64,000 nt of DNA from an uncultured Collinsella sp. (GCA_937982065.1 CALJMO010000067.1:90277-154276); one strand, 5' to 3'. Positions 26,732-36,028 are shown, counted from the stretch's first letter. Notes: generated by a model not told the origin, from the letters alone. Made by a program: numbers and translations.

Positions 26732-28762
26732 TTAAGCGTCAAGGAATCGTGCATCATGTGCATGCTTCTCGATGTACTCGCGGCGATAGCCGACCTCGGA
26801 ACCCATCAGCTCGCGCACGGCGCGGTCCGCCACCACGGCGTCCTCGATCGACACACGCTGCAGAATGCGGGTCTTTGGGTCCATCGTCGTCGAGGCAAGC
26901 TGTTTGGGGTCCATCTCGCCCAGGCCCTTGTAGCGCTGGACGGTATAGCCCTTGCGCTTTTTGGTGATCTTGCCGTCCTTGGCCTTGCCGTCCTCGTCGT
27001 TATCATCGGGGTTCAGGCCCAGACTCTGGATGGTATCGCGCAGGATCTCGTCTTCGGGCTGGCGGCCGTTGGGATACACGTAGTGGATCTTGTTGCGCAC
27101 CTTAATGCCAAAGATGGGCGGGCAGGCAACATAGACGTAGCCGGCATCGATCAGCGGACGCATGTACTTGTAGAAGAACGTCAGCAGCAGGATGCGGATA
27201 TGCGCGCCGTCGACGTCTGCATCGGTCATGATGATGATCTTGTGGTAGCGCGCCTTGGTGATATCGAAATCGCCGCCGTCGCCGGCACTCGTCGTGACGC
27301 CGCAGCCGATCGCGGTAATCAGCGACTGGATGGTGTCACTCGAGAACGCGCGATGGTCACCAACGCGCTCGACGTTCAAAATCTTGCCGCGCAGGGGCAG
27401 AATCGCCTGGATGTCTCGGCGACGGCCGTCCTTGGCCGAACCGCCTGCCGAGTCGCCCTCTACGATGAAGAGCTCGGTCAGCTCGGCATCGCGCACCGAG
27501 CAGTCAGCGAGCTTACCGGGCAGGGACGCCGTCTCGAGCAGGCTCTTGCGACGGGTCGCTTCGCGCGCCTTGCGGGCGGCGTTGCGCGCCTTGCAGGCCT
27601 GTTGCGCCTTCTTGACGATCTCGCGGGCGGGCTTGGGATGCTCCTCCAAGTAATCGGCGAGGCCGTCGGTCACGATCTTGAGCGTCAGCGCGCGCATATA
27701 GGAGCTGCCGAGCTTGGCCTTGGTCTGGCCCTCAAACTGCGGATCGGGCAGCTTGACCGAGATAACGGCCGAAAGGCCCTCGCGCACATCGTCGCCGGTC
27801 AGATTGGCGTCTTTTTCCTTAAGCAGGTTCTGCTTGCGCGCATAGTCGTTGATCACGCGGGTGAGCGCGGTGCGGAAGCCCTCAAGGTGCATGCCGCCCT
27901 CGGGGGTGTAGATGTCGTTGGCAAACGACATGACGTTCTCGCCGTAGCCGCTATTCCACTGCAGGGAAACCTCAACCTCGCCCATCTTGGCCACAGGTGC
28001 GTCCGGGTCCGATTTGCCCTCGATGTAGATAGGCTCCTTAAAGGCCTCGGGGACGTCCTTGCCCTCGTTAAGGAACTTGACGAAGTCGATGATGCCGCCC
28101 TCGTAGCAAAACTCCTCCACGTGGGGAGTAGACTCGCGCTCGTCAGTCAGCACGATTTTGAGGTTCTTATTGAGGAACGCCGTCTCCTGCAGACGGTTGT
28201 GCAGCGTATCGAAATCGTAAATGCAGGTCTCGAAGATCTCGTCGTCGGGCCAGAAGGTGACGGTGGTGCCCGTCGAATCCGAGGTGCCCACGACCTCCAT
28301 CTTCTTGACGGTCTTGCCGCGCGAGAACTCCATCTCGTAGGTGTTGCCGTCGCGACGAACCTGAACGACCACGCGCTTGGACAGTGCGTTGACGACGGAG
28401 ATGCCAACGCCGTGCAGGCCGCCCGAGACCTTATAGGCCGAGTTATCGAACTTACCGCCGGCGTGCAAAATCGTCATGACGACCTCGAGCGTCGGGATCT
28501 TTTTAACAGGGTGCTCGTCGACGGGGATACCGCGCCCGTTGTCGACGACCGTGATGGAGTTGTCGGCGTGGACCGTCACCTGGATCTCGGTGCAGAAACC
28601 GGCCATGGCCTCGTCGACGGAGTTGTCAACGATCTCCCACACCAGGTGATGCAGACCGCTGGCGCTCGTCGAGCCGATATACATGCCCGGGCGCTTACGA
28701 ACGGCCTCGAGACCTTCGAGAATCTTAATCTCGCCGCCATCGTAATCGTTTTCGTTTGCCAC
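26732..28762 (-). CDS. gyrB: DNA gyrase subunit B
   Basis: ATPase subunit of gyrase, 676 residues. GHKL motifs EIVDNSVDEA (N-box), DNGRGIPV and GGLHGVGISVVNAL are present. The TOPRIM region carries EGDSAGGSAKDGRRRD and IMTDADVDGAHI. The GTG at 28762 (MANENDYDGG) is preceded by AAGGAGGACGT; the alternative ATG six codons upstream overlaps this ribosome binding site and is unlikely. Forms an operon with gyrA. Confidence 0.97.
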   Translation of the reverse strand: MANENDYDGGEIKILEGLEAVRKRPGMYIGSTSASGLHHLVWEIVDNSVDEAMAGFCTEIQVTVHADNSITVVDNGRGIPVDEHPVKKIPTLEVVMTILHAGGKFDNSAYKVSGGLHGVGISVVNALSKRVVVQVRRDGNTYEMEFSRGKTVKKMEVVGTSDSTGTTVTFWPDDEIFETCIYDFDTLHNRLQETAFLNKNLKIVLTDERESTPHVEEFCYEGGIIDFVKFLNEGKDVPEAFKEPIYIEGKSDPDAPVAKMGEVEVSLQWNSGYGENVMSFANDIYTPEGGMHLEGFRTALTRVINDYARKQNLLKEKDANLTGDDVREGLSAVISVKLPDPQFEGQTKAKLGSSYMRALTLKIVTDGLADYLEEHPKPAREIVKKAQQACKARNAARKAREATRRKSLLETASLPGKLADCSVRDAELTELFIVEGDSAGGSAKDGRRRDIQAILPLRGKILNVERVGDHRAFSSDTIQSLITAIGCGVTTSAGDGGDFDITKARYHKIIIMTDADVDGAHIRILLLTFFYKYMRPLIDAGYVYVACPPIFGIKVRNKIHYVYPNGRQPEDEILRDTIQSLGLNPDDNDEDGKAKDGKITKKRKGYTVQRYKGLGEMDPKQLASTTMDPKTRILQRVSIEDAVVADRAVRELMGSEVGYRREYIEKHAHDARFLDA

Positions 28763-28810
28763 ACGTCCTCCTTCAGTCAAGAAAATGTGTACAGCCTTAC
28801 TAGTTTATCG

Positions 28811-28842
28811 TAAAAAAATACCCTCGGGAACGAGGGTATTTG
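28811..28842 (-). terminator. Terminator between dciA and gyrB
   Basis: On the minus strand, AATACCCTCG-TTCC-CGAGGGTATT followed by TTTTT. It ends the dnaN-recF-dciA transcript, so gyrBA probably has its own promoter. Confidence 0.85.
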
Positions 28843-28867
28843 GCTCTACAAGGCCACCAGATGCGAT

Positions 28868-29431
28868 TTAAGGCTCTTTTTTGCTTTGCACGCCCTTGGC
28901 CCACTCGGCACTGGCTCTCATGGCGTTCTCGAGGGCCTCGCGCAGTTTTTGGTCTTCGATGGGCGCCACTTGGCGCTCAATCTCGGTGCGCTCGGCATCG
29001 CTGAGGTCGGCGTGTGGGGCCGGCGGGCGCTCGGTCGCCGCTGGGCGAAGGCGCTCCTTGGCGGCGGGCGGCGTGTGACCGGGCGCGGTGGTTTTGAACA
29101 CCAGGCCATCCACATGCGCACCGGCGCGCTCCATGCGCGCGCGGATGATCTCGCGCAACAACGTCATTTCCTGCGTCCACGAGGGCGAGTCGAGATACAC
29201 CAGCAGCTCATTGGACTCGGGCAGGTAGCGCAGGCCCGTCACATGCCGCCCCTCGCGCGTGCCCGAGCACACCGCGTTCCACGCGCGATAGACCGCGCGC
29301 GACTCCTCGGCAGCCTCCATCTGCGCGCGGCGCTCAGGTGTTGCAGCCGCCAGGATGCGCTGGCGCTCTGCGTTTAAAAACCCACTGAAGGCGACCGTTT
29401 CGCTCTCGCGCTCGTAATTAGCACGTCTCAC
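28868..29431 (-). CDS. DUF721 protein, DciA-like
   Basis: A 187-residue protein with the KH-like DUF721 core at ~40-115 (YRAWNAVCSGTREGRHVTGL, LLVYLDSPSWTQEMTLLRE). DciA proteins load or stimulate the replicative helicase in bacteria without DnaC/DnaI, which fits a genome in which dnaB is present. It overlaps recF by 14 bp, the conserved position for this family in actinobacteria. The C-terminal half is Pro/Ala/Glu-rich and probably disordered. I assign the family with confidence but leave the symbol empty because the homology is not tested. Confidence 0.82.
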   Translation of the reverse strand: MRRANYERESETVAFSGFLNAERQRILAAATPERRAQMEAAEESRAVYRAWNAVCSGTREGRHVTGLRYLPESNELLVYLDSPSWTQEMTLLREIIRARMERAGAHVDGLVFKTTAPGHTPPAAKERLRPAATERPPAPHADLSDAERTEIERQVAPIEDQKLREALENAMRASAEWAKGVQSKKEP

Positions 29432-30524
29432 CCATGCTCACCACCTTGGCTCGATCAAGCAGGTCATCGGTAAAGTATCCCAGGTTGGTCGTGGTTATGA
29501 CCGTTTGGATATCATCGCCGATCAGCCGCAGAAAAGCACCGCGGCGCTCGCCGTCGAGCTCGCTCATCACGTCGTCCAGAAGCAACAGCGGAGCAGTACC
29601 CAGAACATCGCGAGCCACGGCCACCTCGGCCACCTTCCAGGACAGTACCAACGTTCGCTGCTGTCCTTGGCTGGCAAATGAACGGGCGGAGCGACCCGCC
29701 ACGGTAAATTCAATCTCGTCGCGATGCGGTCCCACCAACGTCACGCCGCGGCGAATTTCCTCGTCGGCGTGCTCATCAAGGGCGGCCAGCATGCGCTCGT
29801 ACGCCCAGCCCTTCAGCTCTTCGCGATCCTCGACCTGGGGCAAATCCCCCAGTGTGGACGTATAGGTCACGTTGGCAGCCTCGCCGGACGCCACTTGCCC
29901 GTAGGCAGTGTGTACATGGCCCGCCAGCCGGTCGAGCAGGGCCAACCGGTGCACGAGCAGAGCCGCGCCCGCGCGGGCAATCGAATCGTTCCACGCGCCG
30001 AGCATCTCACGGCAGCACCAGGTCTCCTTGAGCAAGGCGTTACGCTGGGTCACGCAGCGCCCATAGGTGCTCGCAAGATCGGCATAGCGTGCGCTCAGTT
30101 GCATGCCAAAGTCATCGAGGGCGGTGCGGCGCACACTGGCGCCTCGCTTAACCATGTCCAGATGGTCAGGGCAAAACAGCACGCTCGGCAGAACCCCGCG
30201 TACACCGGCGGCAGAGCATCTCTTGCCGTTGCGGCTAAACGAGCGCTTACCGTCCTCCGCGCTCAATCCCATATCAAGCACGCGGCCGTCGCCCTCGAGC
30301 CTCAGCTCGACCTTGCACGAGCCCACGCCGTCATGGACGAGCTCGGCTGCGGTCGGATGCCTAAACGAGGCGCCGCTCGTCAGCAGCTGCAGCGCCTCTA
30401 TGAGATTGGTCTTTCCCGCCGCGTTGGGTCCCGCAAGTATCGTCACGCCCTCGTCCAGGGCAAGGCGATAGCTATCGAAGCTGCGGTAGTGCGCGACGGA
30501 AAGATCGCGGGCGAACATGGTCAT
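29418..30524 (-). CDS. recF: DNA replication and repair protein RecF
   Basis: SMC-like ATPase of 368 residues that helps load RecA at gaps. Walker A GPNAAGKTNLIEAL (~33-46), signature FASQGQQRTLVLSWK and Walker B PLLLLDDVMSELD are visible. ATG at 30524, with a second ATG two codons later; no good ribosome binding site is seen, and the start is only 9 bp after the dnaN stop, so translational coupling is likely. Confidence 0.95.
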   Translation of the reverse strand: MTMFARDLSVAHYRSFDSYRLALDEGVTILAGPNAAGKTNLIEALQLLTSGASFRHPTAAELVHDGVGSCKVELRLEGDGRVLDMGLSAEDGKRSFSRNGKRCSAAGVRGVLPSVLFCPDHLDMVKRGASVRRTALDDFGMQLSARYADLASTYGRCVTQRNALLKETWCCREMLGAWNDSIARAGAALLVHRLALLDRLAGHVHTAYGQVASGEAANVTYTSTLGDLPQVEDREELKGWAYERMLAALDEHADEEIRRGVTLVGPHRDEIEFTVAGRSARSFASQGQQRTLVLSWKVAEVAVARDVLGTAPLLLLDDVMSELDGERRGAFLRLIGDDIQTVITTTNLGYFTDDLLDRAKVVSMGETC

Positions 30525-30533
30525 GGCGCAACG

Positions 30534-31637
30534 CTAGATGCGGACCGGCATGACCAGGTACAGGTAGTTGATCTTGTCGTAGGACTTGAAGATGCCCGCC
30601 TGCGAGTAGCTCTTGAGCTCCAGCGTGATCTCCTTCTCCTTGGACAGGGCATTGAGGCAGCCGAAGATGTAGTGGTAGTTGAAGGCGATGGTGCCCGACT
30701 CGCCCTCGGCCTCGACATCGATCGTCTCCTGCGCAAGGTCCTGGTCATTGGAGATGGAGGACAGGCCCATCTGCCCGTTCTCGACATCGATCTCGAACTT
30801 GACGGCGGGGTTGGCGCTCGCGATAACGGCCACGCGCTTGAGGGCGGCGTTAAAGGCGGCGACGTCGATCTTGACGCTCGTCACGCACGAATCGGGGATG
30901 AGCTGCTTGTAGTTGGGGTACACGCCCTCGATGCGGCGCGACACGTAGGTGGTGTTGCCGGCCTCGAAGACGACCTGGGTGTCGGTAGCCCCGATCATGA
31001 TGGTCGCCTGGCTGGCCATGATGTTCAGTGCGTCGTTAAAGGCGTCAGCCGGAACGTTGAGCTCAAAGGAGCCTTCGAGGGTCGAGGTCTCGACCTGCGT
31101 ATCGCACACGGCCAAACGGAAGGAATCGGTCGCCACCAGGCGCACGGTGTTGTTCTCGACCTTCATGTGCACGCCACCCAAGATGGGGCGGGCCTTGTCG
31201 GTCGAGGTGACGCGCCACACGCGGCCGACCATCTCGGACAAGATATCGGTCGGCAGTTCCACGGCGCTCTCGATGGCATAGGCCGGAAACTCGGGGAAGT
31301 CATTGGCATCGAGCGTGTTCAGCCTAAAAGAGCTCTTCTCGCAACTGATCAGCACTTGGCGCTCGGACAGCTCAAAGGTGACCGGGGCATCGGGGAGGGT
31401 CTTGGTGATATTGGAGAGCATCTTACAGGGGATAACCATCTCGCCCTCTTCTTCGACATGCGCCGCGATGCGATGACGGATCGAGATGGTGTAGTTAGAG
31501 GTCTGGAATTCCAAGATGCCGTCTTGGGCCTTGACGAGCACGCCCGACAGGATGGGAAGGGTGGATGCCGAAGCGACACCCTTCATTACGACGCCGATGG
31601 CTTGTGTAAGCGAGCTCTGGCTGACGGTGAACTTCAT
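30534..31637 (-). CDS. dnaN: DNA polymerase III beta clamp
   Basis: Sliding clamp of 367 residues, three-domain fold. Begins MKFTVSQSSLTQAIGVV and ends YLYLVMPVRI, both family hallmarks. Separated from dnaA by a 238-bp origin-like spacer, so it probably has its own promoter there. Confidence 0.97.
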   Translation of the reverse strand: MKFTVSQSSLTQAIGVVMKGVASASTLPILSGVLVKAQDGILEFQTSNYTISIRHRIAAHVEEEGEMVIPCKMLSNITKTLPDAPVTFELSERQVLISCEKSSFRLNTLDANDFPEFPAYAIESAVELPTDILSEMVGRVWRVTSTDKARPILGGVHMKVENNTVRLVATDSFRLAVCDTQVETSTLEGSFELNVPADAFNDALNIMASQATIMIGATDTQVVFEAGNTTYVSRRIEGVYPNYKQLIPDSCVTSVKIDVAAFNAALKRVAVIASANPAVKFEIDVENGQMGLSSISNDQDLAQETIDVEAEGESGTIAFNYHYIFGCLNALSKEKEITLELKSYSQAGIFKSYDKINYLYLVMPVRI

Positions 31638-31875
31638 CTTTTAATACCTTTCTATAGATATAAATATCTTAATAATAGTAATAGCACTGACGAAACTGTT
31701 GATTACTCCCAAAGACGCAGGTCAGACCCAGAAAGAGAATCGACAGCAACCTGTGTGCAACAGGGGTGGTTTTCCACGTTCAAAACCTGCGCAAAACTTT
31801 TCATCACCGCGGGTTGGGTTTTAAACACCTTATGCCCGTGGTTTCGACAAGTTTTCAACAGGTGTCTCTATTTCC
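31638..31875. other. oriC, dnaA-dnaN spacer part
   Basis: Contains AGTTTTCAACAGG (31850-31862), TTTTCCACG (31770-31778) and a very AT-rich tract (31648-31690, TCTATAGATATAAATATC region) that could be the unwinding element. The 13-mer recurs twice on the other side of the dnaA operon. The origin is inferred from these motifs and from the strand switch of genes. Confidence 0.75.
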
Positions 31876-33600
31876 CTACGAGCGCAGTGTAATTTTATCG
31901 CGCAGCGACTTGAGGTCTTCGGTGACGGTGCGGTCTTCCTGGATCATCTTCTGGACCTTTTTGTAGCTCGTGCTGACGGTCGAGTGGTTGCGGTTGCCAA
32001 ATTCGGCGCCCACCGCCGTGGTCGTCATCTCGCACATTTCGATGGCCAGGTAGATGGCGATATGGCGTGCTTTGGCGATATTGGCGTTGCGGCGCGGGCC
32101 GATGAGCTCCTCGTGCGTCACGCCGTACTGCTCTTCGATGACGGACTGAACCGTCTGGACGTTGATCTTTTTGGCCGATGTGTCGAAGTACTGGCTGGCG
32201 ATGGCGTCGATATCGTCAAAGGTGAGCTCCCCGCCCTCGCGCTCGCGGTCCCCCGCCTCGCCGGCACAGCGCTCGCAGAAGCTCTCGAGTTCGCGGATGT
32301 TGGTGCCCGAGACCTCGGCCATGTGTTTAAAGTGCTCGTCGGTCAGGTGCCCGCCGTCGCCCCCATAGGCCGCCAGCAGCGAGTCGTCGCCTGCCTCGGG
32401 AGCGGCGACGATGGTGTTCTCGTAATAGCGCTGCAAGATCTTGTATTTCATCTCGTAGCTGGGCTCTGCGACCAGGCAGAGCATACCGGCGTTAAAGCGG
32501 CTGGTCAGGCGTTCGTCCATGCTCAGGTCCTTGGGGGCGCGGTCTGCCGCGATGACGACCTTCTTGTTGTTGCGGATGAACTCGTCCATGAGCTGGAAAA
32601 AGTAGTCCACGCTCGCGCGCTTGCCGATGATGTTTTGGATGTCATCGATGATGAGCACGTCCACACCGTGGTACGCCTGCATGATGGGGGCGTTGCTCTT
32701 CTTTTGGCGGTCGAACTCGGTCATCAGGTCGTCCAGATATGCCTGGGAGTTGGCATACTTGACCTTGATCTCGGGCGACTTCTCGGCGAGCTCGTTTTTG
32801 ATGGCAAGCAGCAGGTGCGTCTTGCCCAGGCCCGATTTGCCGTAGATGAACAGTGATGTGCACGTGCCGCGCTCGTCCGCGAGGGCGGCAAACTTGAGTG
32901 CCGAGCGATAGGCATGGCTGTTCTCGGGGCCGTAGACAAAGTTCTCAAAGGTAAATTTTGAGTTCGCGGCGAGCGGGGCTCCATCCATATTCTGCTCGGC
33001 CGGCACGGTCGGTGCTGGCATGGATGAGGCGGGGGTCGCAGCTTGCGTGGATTTAGTCGGCGCTCCGCCCTTCATCTGGTTCATCATGCGATGAAAATCA
33101 TCGGCCGAGAGCGTGTTCTTGATTGCAATGCCCGAATCAGCGCCCGCCGCTGCGTCGTGAGCGATGGGCATGTGCGTGACGGGTGCGTTCGTTGACGTCG
33201 CCGCCGCGGCCGGCAACGGTGCCATGGTTTCACGGGAAACATCGCTGCGCTGGTGCTCGATTGTCGGCACGTCGCCTGCGGAGGCCGGCGCCGCCGGGGA
33301 AGCAGCGGGAGCCGTGGTCGGCGCCGTCGCGGCAGCGGATTCCGTCGCGGCGCCTTGCGGTGCCACGATGTCGAGTGCAATCGGTGCAAAGGCGATTTCT
33401 TCCAGATAGGCCTCAATAGTCGGCTGATGCTTTTTGAGCTGCGCGATGGCAAAGCGCGAGGGGGCCTCGATCGTGAGCGTATCTTCGGTCAGGCTTATGG
33501 CGCGCGATTGCCCCAGCATGTTGATGAGGCGTGCATCTTGGCCGTCGCGCTGGCAAAAGGCGATGGCATCCCCCAGGATGATGCTTGCTTCCTCGTCCAC
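31876..33600 (-). CDS. dnaA: Chromosomal replication initiator DnaA
   Basis: Initiator ATPase of 574 residues. Domain I (~1-90) is followed by an Ala/Pro/Thr-rich linker (~90-215). The AAA+ core has GKSGLGKTHLL and VLIIDDIQ. Domain IV carries the DNA-binding signature region EFGNRNHSTVSTSYKKV. GTG at 33600 follows GGGAGAGACA. Only 15 bp separate it from the stop of the upstream GHKL-ATPase gene, so the two share a transcript. A parS-like word lies inside the linker-coding part. Confidence 0.97.
   Translation of the reverse strand: MDEEASIILGDAIAFCQRDGQDARLINMLGQSRAISLTEDTLTIEAPSRFAIAQLKKHQPTIEAYLEEIAFAPIALDIVAPQGAATESAAATAPTTAPAASPAAPASAGDVPTIEHQRSDVSRETMAPLPAAAATSTNAPVTHMPIAHDAAAGADSGIAIKNTLSADDFHRMMNQMKGGAPTKSTQAATPASSMPAPTVPAEQNMDGAPLAANSKFTFENFVYGPENSHAYRSALKFAALADERGTCTSLFIYGKSGLGKTHLLLAIKNELAEKSPEIKVKYANSQAYLDDLMTEFDRQKKSNAPIMQAYHGVDVLIIDDIQNIIGKRASVDYFFQLMDEFIRNNKKVVIAADRAPKDLSMDERLTSRFNAGMLCLVAEPSYEMKYKILQRYYENTIVAAPEAGDDSLLAAYGGDGGHLTDEHFKHMAEVSGTNIRELESFCERCAGEAGDREREGGELTFDDIDAIASQYFDTSAKKINVQTVQSVIEEQYGVTHEELIGPRRNANIAKARHIAIYLAIEMCEMTTTAVGAEFGNRNHSTVSTSYKKVQKMIQEDRTVTEDLKSLRDKITLRS
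33226..33241. promoter_or_regulatory. Degenerate parS-like site within dnaA
   Basis: GGTTTCACGGGAAACA differs from parS (TGTTTCACGTGAAACA) at two positions. Confidence 0.45.
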
Positions 33601-33615
33601 TGTCTCTCCCGTTCT

Positions 33616-34968
33616 TTAGCTCTGAGCTCGCACGCGAGCGGCGCCGAGTTCGGTCAGATGGTATTTCTGGCCATGCTTGATGACCAAGCCGGCCTGCGCC
33701 AAGTCATTGAGCGTGCGTGACCAAGTGGGGGCCGAGTTTCCAAACGCCCTCGCCAGATCGGTTGCACCGCACGCTTGATTTTGCGCCAGATAGCCCAGCG
33801 CGGCGTTGCCGCGGTCGCTTACGAACACGTCCGGTTGTGGCTGCGCATACTGATTTGCTGCATTAGGATACATCATTTGAGCTGCTGGTTGTTGAGAACT
33901 CTGCATCGGTGGCATTTGCTGTTGAAAACTTTGAGGCCACTGTTGGTAAGGCTGCGGAGGCATCTGCTGGGCCCAAGGGCTGTACTGCTGCTGCGGCATC
34001 TGCTGGTACGGCTGCTGATATCCCTGCTGGTACTGCTGCGGGAACTGCTGGCCATACCCCAGTGGCGGCATCTGCTGATATGGATATCCCTGTTGGTACG
34101 GCTGATAGCCCATTTGCTGGCCACCCGGCGCCCCCGTCGCCTGCTGCATTGCTGCTGCATCCTGATCAGCCAGCGGCATGGCCTCTGGCATGTTTGGCGG
34201 CATCGACATAGATGCCGCCTGGGGTTCTTGTGTGGGAAGCATTCCGGGCTGCTGCATCTGTCCCACGGGGGGCTGCATCTGCTGCGTTGCCACGGGCTGC
34301 TGCGCAAAAGCTCCCGGCAGGGGATATGTGGGCTGCTCCGTCTCGGGCCGCACGGCAGCGCCGCGTCCGCCGGCACGCTCGATTTCCTGCACGCGTTTAG
34401 GGTTCAGGCTTACCGTAACCACGGTGCCGTTGCCCATGTTGTCCTCGATGGATACGGCACCGCCGGCGTTTTCCAAATACTCCTGCACCATGGGAAACCC
34501 TGCTCCGGTTCCACGGATATAGCGCTTCATCTTGCTGTTTGCGCTGGTAACGCCAAAGTCGAAAGCACGTTCCTTGTCGTCGATGCCGGGTCCTTGGTCA
34601 GCAAAGCGGATGGTGTCTCCGCCGTCCAGAATCGAGATGATGGGCTCGGCAAAGTGTGCGTGGATAAAGTTTTCGACAATCTCGCGGATGACCATGAGCG
34701 AGATGTGGCCACCTTGTTCTTTCATGCACTGGTAGACGGTGTTGGTCGTCTCTTCCAAATACGTGCGGACATCTTGCGGATCAATGACGATCACACGCGG
34801 TGTCGACAGCATGTCGTCATAGACGGCGATGCGCGCGGCGTACATGGCTTTTGGCGCCTGCGTTGTCGTCTGTTCACCTTCGTCACGCTCTTCGCGCACG
34901 CCGGTGATGTGCTCGTTGTCGGGTGCCGGGTCTCCGGAATCGACCATGGTGTAAAAGTCGTCAGACAT
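33616..34968 (-). CDS. GHKL ATPase with Q/P-rich linker and winged-helix C-terminus, first gene of the dnaA operon
   Basis: A 450-residue protein not known to me by name. The ATPase part shows the GHKL boxes: N-box EIVENFIHAHF (~95-105), G1 DQGPGI (~124-129) and G2 GTGAGFPMV (~153-161). It has neither a dimerisation/phosphoacceptor domain nor membrane segments, so it is not a classical histidine kinase; anti-sigma-factor-like kinases are the nearest style. Residues ~215-376 are almost only Gln, Pro, Tyr, Met and Gly. The last ~65 residues look like a winged helix (ATDLARAFGNSAPTWSRTLN...). I chose ATG at 34968 (GAGCGG upstream); a TTG at 35040 would add 24 residues inside the box cluster. It ends 15 bp before dnaA. 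Confidence 0.8.
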   Translation of the reverse strand: MSDDFYTMVDSGDPAPDNEHITGVREERDEGEQTTTQAPKAMYAARIAVYDDMLSTPRVIVIDPQDVRTYLEETTNTVYQCMKEQGGHISLMVIREIVENFIHAHFAEPIISILDGGDTIRFADQGPGIDDKERAFDFGVTSANSKMKRYIRGTGAGFPMVQEYLENAGGAVSIEDNMGNGTVVTVSLNPKRVQEIERAGGRGAAVRPETEQPTYPLPGAFAQQPVATQQMQPPVGQMQQPGMLPTQEPQAASMSMPPNMPEAMPLADQDAAAMQQATGAPGGQQMGYQPYQQGYPYQQMPPLGYGQQFPQQYQQGYQQPYQQMPQQQYSPWAQQMPPQPYQQWPQSFQQQMPPMQSSQQPAAQMMYPNAANQYAQPQPDVFVSDRGNAALGYLAQNQACGATDLARAFGNSAPTWSRTLNDLAQAGLVIKHGQKYHLTELGAARVRAQS

Positions 34969-35211
34969 GCCGCTCGCAATCTTCCAAAAGGTTTCGAACA
35001 AATAGTAGCTCACCGTGCAATGTTTCTCATCTTTCGACAACTTTTCAAAACCTGTTGAAAACTTTGGAAAACGGACGAAAAGTTCTCAACATTGCCAACA
35101 TGACCTGTTGAAAACTCGATGAAATATCGTGAAAAGTTGCCATGCACCGCTAAATCGAGCTTGGCTTATGGGGGAACCGTGTGAACTGCGCAACCTTTTA
35201 CCTTTGATTTC
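34969..35211. other. oriC, part between the dnaA operon and rpmH
   Basis: Holds CCTGTTGAAAACT twice (35051-35063 and 35104-35116), TTCTCAACA (35083-35091) and TTTTCAAAA (35042-35050). These are copies or relatives of the 13-mer at 31850-31862. Genes diverge here. The promoter of the dnaA operon must lie among these boxes, which would allow DnaA autoregulation. Confidence 0.75.
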
Positions 35212-35241
35212 TTGACATTTGAACATTGATTTCCCTACAAT
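35212..35241 (+). promoter_or_regulatory. Promoter of rpmH
   Basis: TTGACA (35212-35217), an 18-base spacer and TACAAT (35236-35241). Confidence 0.75.
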
Positions 35242-35313
35242 CTTCAAGCTCACGTGTCTATATCTGCGTCCGCGTCCCCGCGGACACTCGAAATGCAGCA
35301 GGAGGAACTTAAG

Positions 35314-35448
35314 ATGAAGCGTACGTATCAGCCTAATAAGCGTAAGCGTGCCAAGACCCATGGCTTCCGTGCCCGTATGGCCACTAAGGGTGGTCGTGCC
35401 GTGCTCGCCCGTCGTCGCGCCAAGGGCCGCAAGCGTCTCACTGTCTAG
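35314..35448 (+). CDS. rpmH: Ribosomal protein bL34
   Basis: A 44-residue basic protein of the large subunit. MKRTYQPNKRKRAKTHGF at the start and RRAKGRKRLTV at the end are universal. ATG at 35314 has AGGAGG at good spacing. First gene of rpmH-rnpA-yidD-yidC-jag. Confidence 0.98.
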   Translation: MKRTYQPNKRKRAKTHGFRARMATKGGRAVLARRRAKGRKRLTV

Positions 35449-35468
35449 CAGCGATACACACATCTCGC

Positions 35469-35807
35469 ATGAAGACTATTAAGTCTCGGCAAGATTTCGA
35501 GCATGTGTTCAGTCAGGGGCGTCGTTTCAATCACCCTCTGATTCGAATGACCATATGTGAATCGGTTGGCGAAGGCGACTCCGGAAGGGTCGCCTTCGTT
35601 GGTGCTAAGCGACTCGGTTGTGCCGTCGTGCGCAACCGATCCAAGCGTGTGATGCGCGAGGCCGCCCGCAGCTGCGGATTTCCCGTTGCGGGTTATGACA
35701 TCATCTTGTTCGCAACTCCCAAGACGAGGGTTTCCTCGCCGCAGGAGATGGACAAGGCGTTGCGTTCGCTTATGAAGCGCGCCGGCGTTGCCGGGGAGGA
35801 GCGATGA
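35469..35807 (+). CDS. rnpA: Ribonuclease P protein component
   Basis: Protein subunit of RNase P, 112 residues, which aids the RNA subunit in tRNA 5' processing. The family signature VRNRSKRVMREAAR is at ~54-67, and MKTIKSRQDFEHVFSQGRR at the start is typical. It follows rpmH by 20 bp and overlaps yidD by 4 bp. Confidence 0.97.
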   Translation: MKTIKSRQDFEHVFSQGRRFNHPLIRMTICESVGEGDSGRVAFVGAKRLGCAVVRNRSKRVMREAARSCGFPVAGYDIILFATPKTRVSSPQEMDKALRSLMKRAGVAGEER

Positions 35808-36028
35808 GCAATCACGTTTTGCGACGTGTTGCCATCGCTCCTATTCGCATATATCAACAGGTTATTTCGCCCTTATTGCCTGACGCCTGCATTTATTACC
35901 CAACGTGCTCGCAATACGCCGTCCAGGCGATTGAGAAGCACGGTGTTTTGAGAGGCTGCTGGCTTGCCGTGAGGCGCATCGCTCGCTGCAATCCCCTGCA
36001 CGTCGGCGGTTATGACCCTGTGCCCTAG
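35804..36028 (+). CDS. yidD: Membrane protein insertion efficiency factor YidD
   Basis: A 74-residue protein that helps YidC insertion. The core ISPLLPDACIYYPTCSQYA, with paired cysteines, and RCNPLHVGGYDPVP at the end are diagnostic. ATG overlaps the rnpA stop (ATGA). Confidence 0.96.
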   Translation: MSNHVLRRVAIAPIRIYQQVISPLLPDACIYYPTCSQYAVQAIEKHGVLRGCWLAVRRIARCNPLHVGGYDPVP

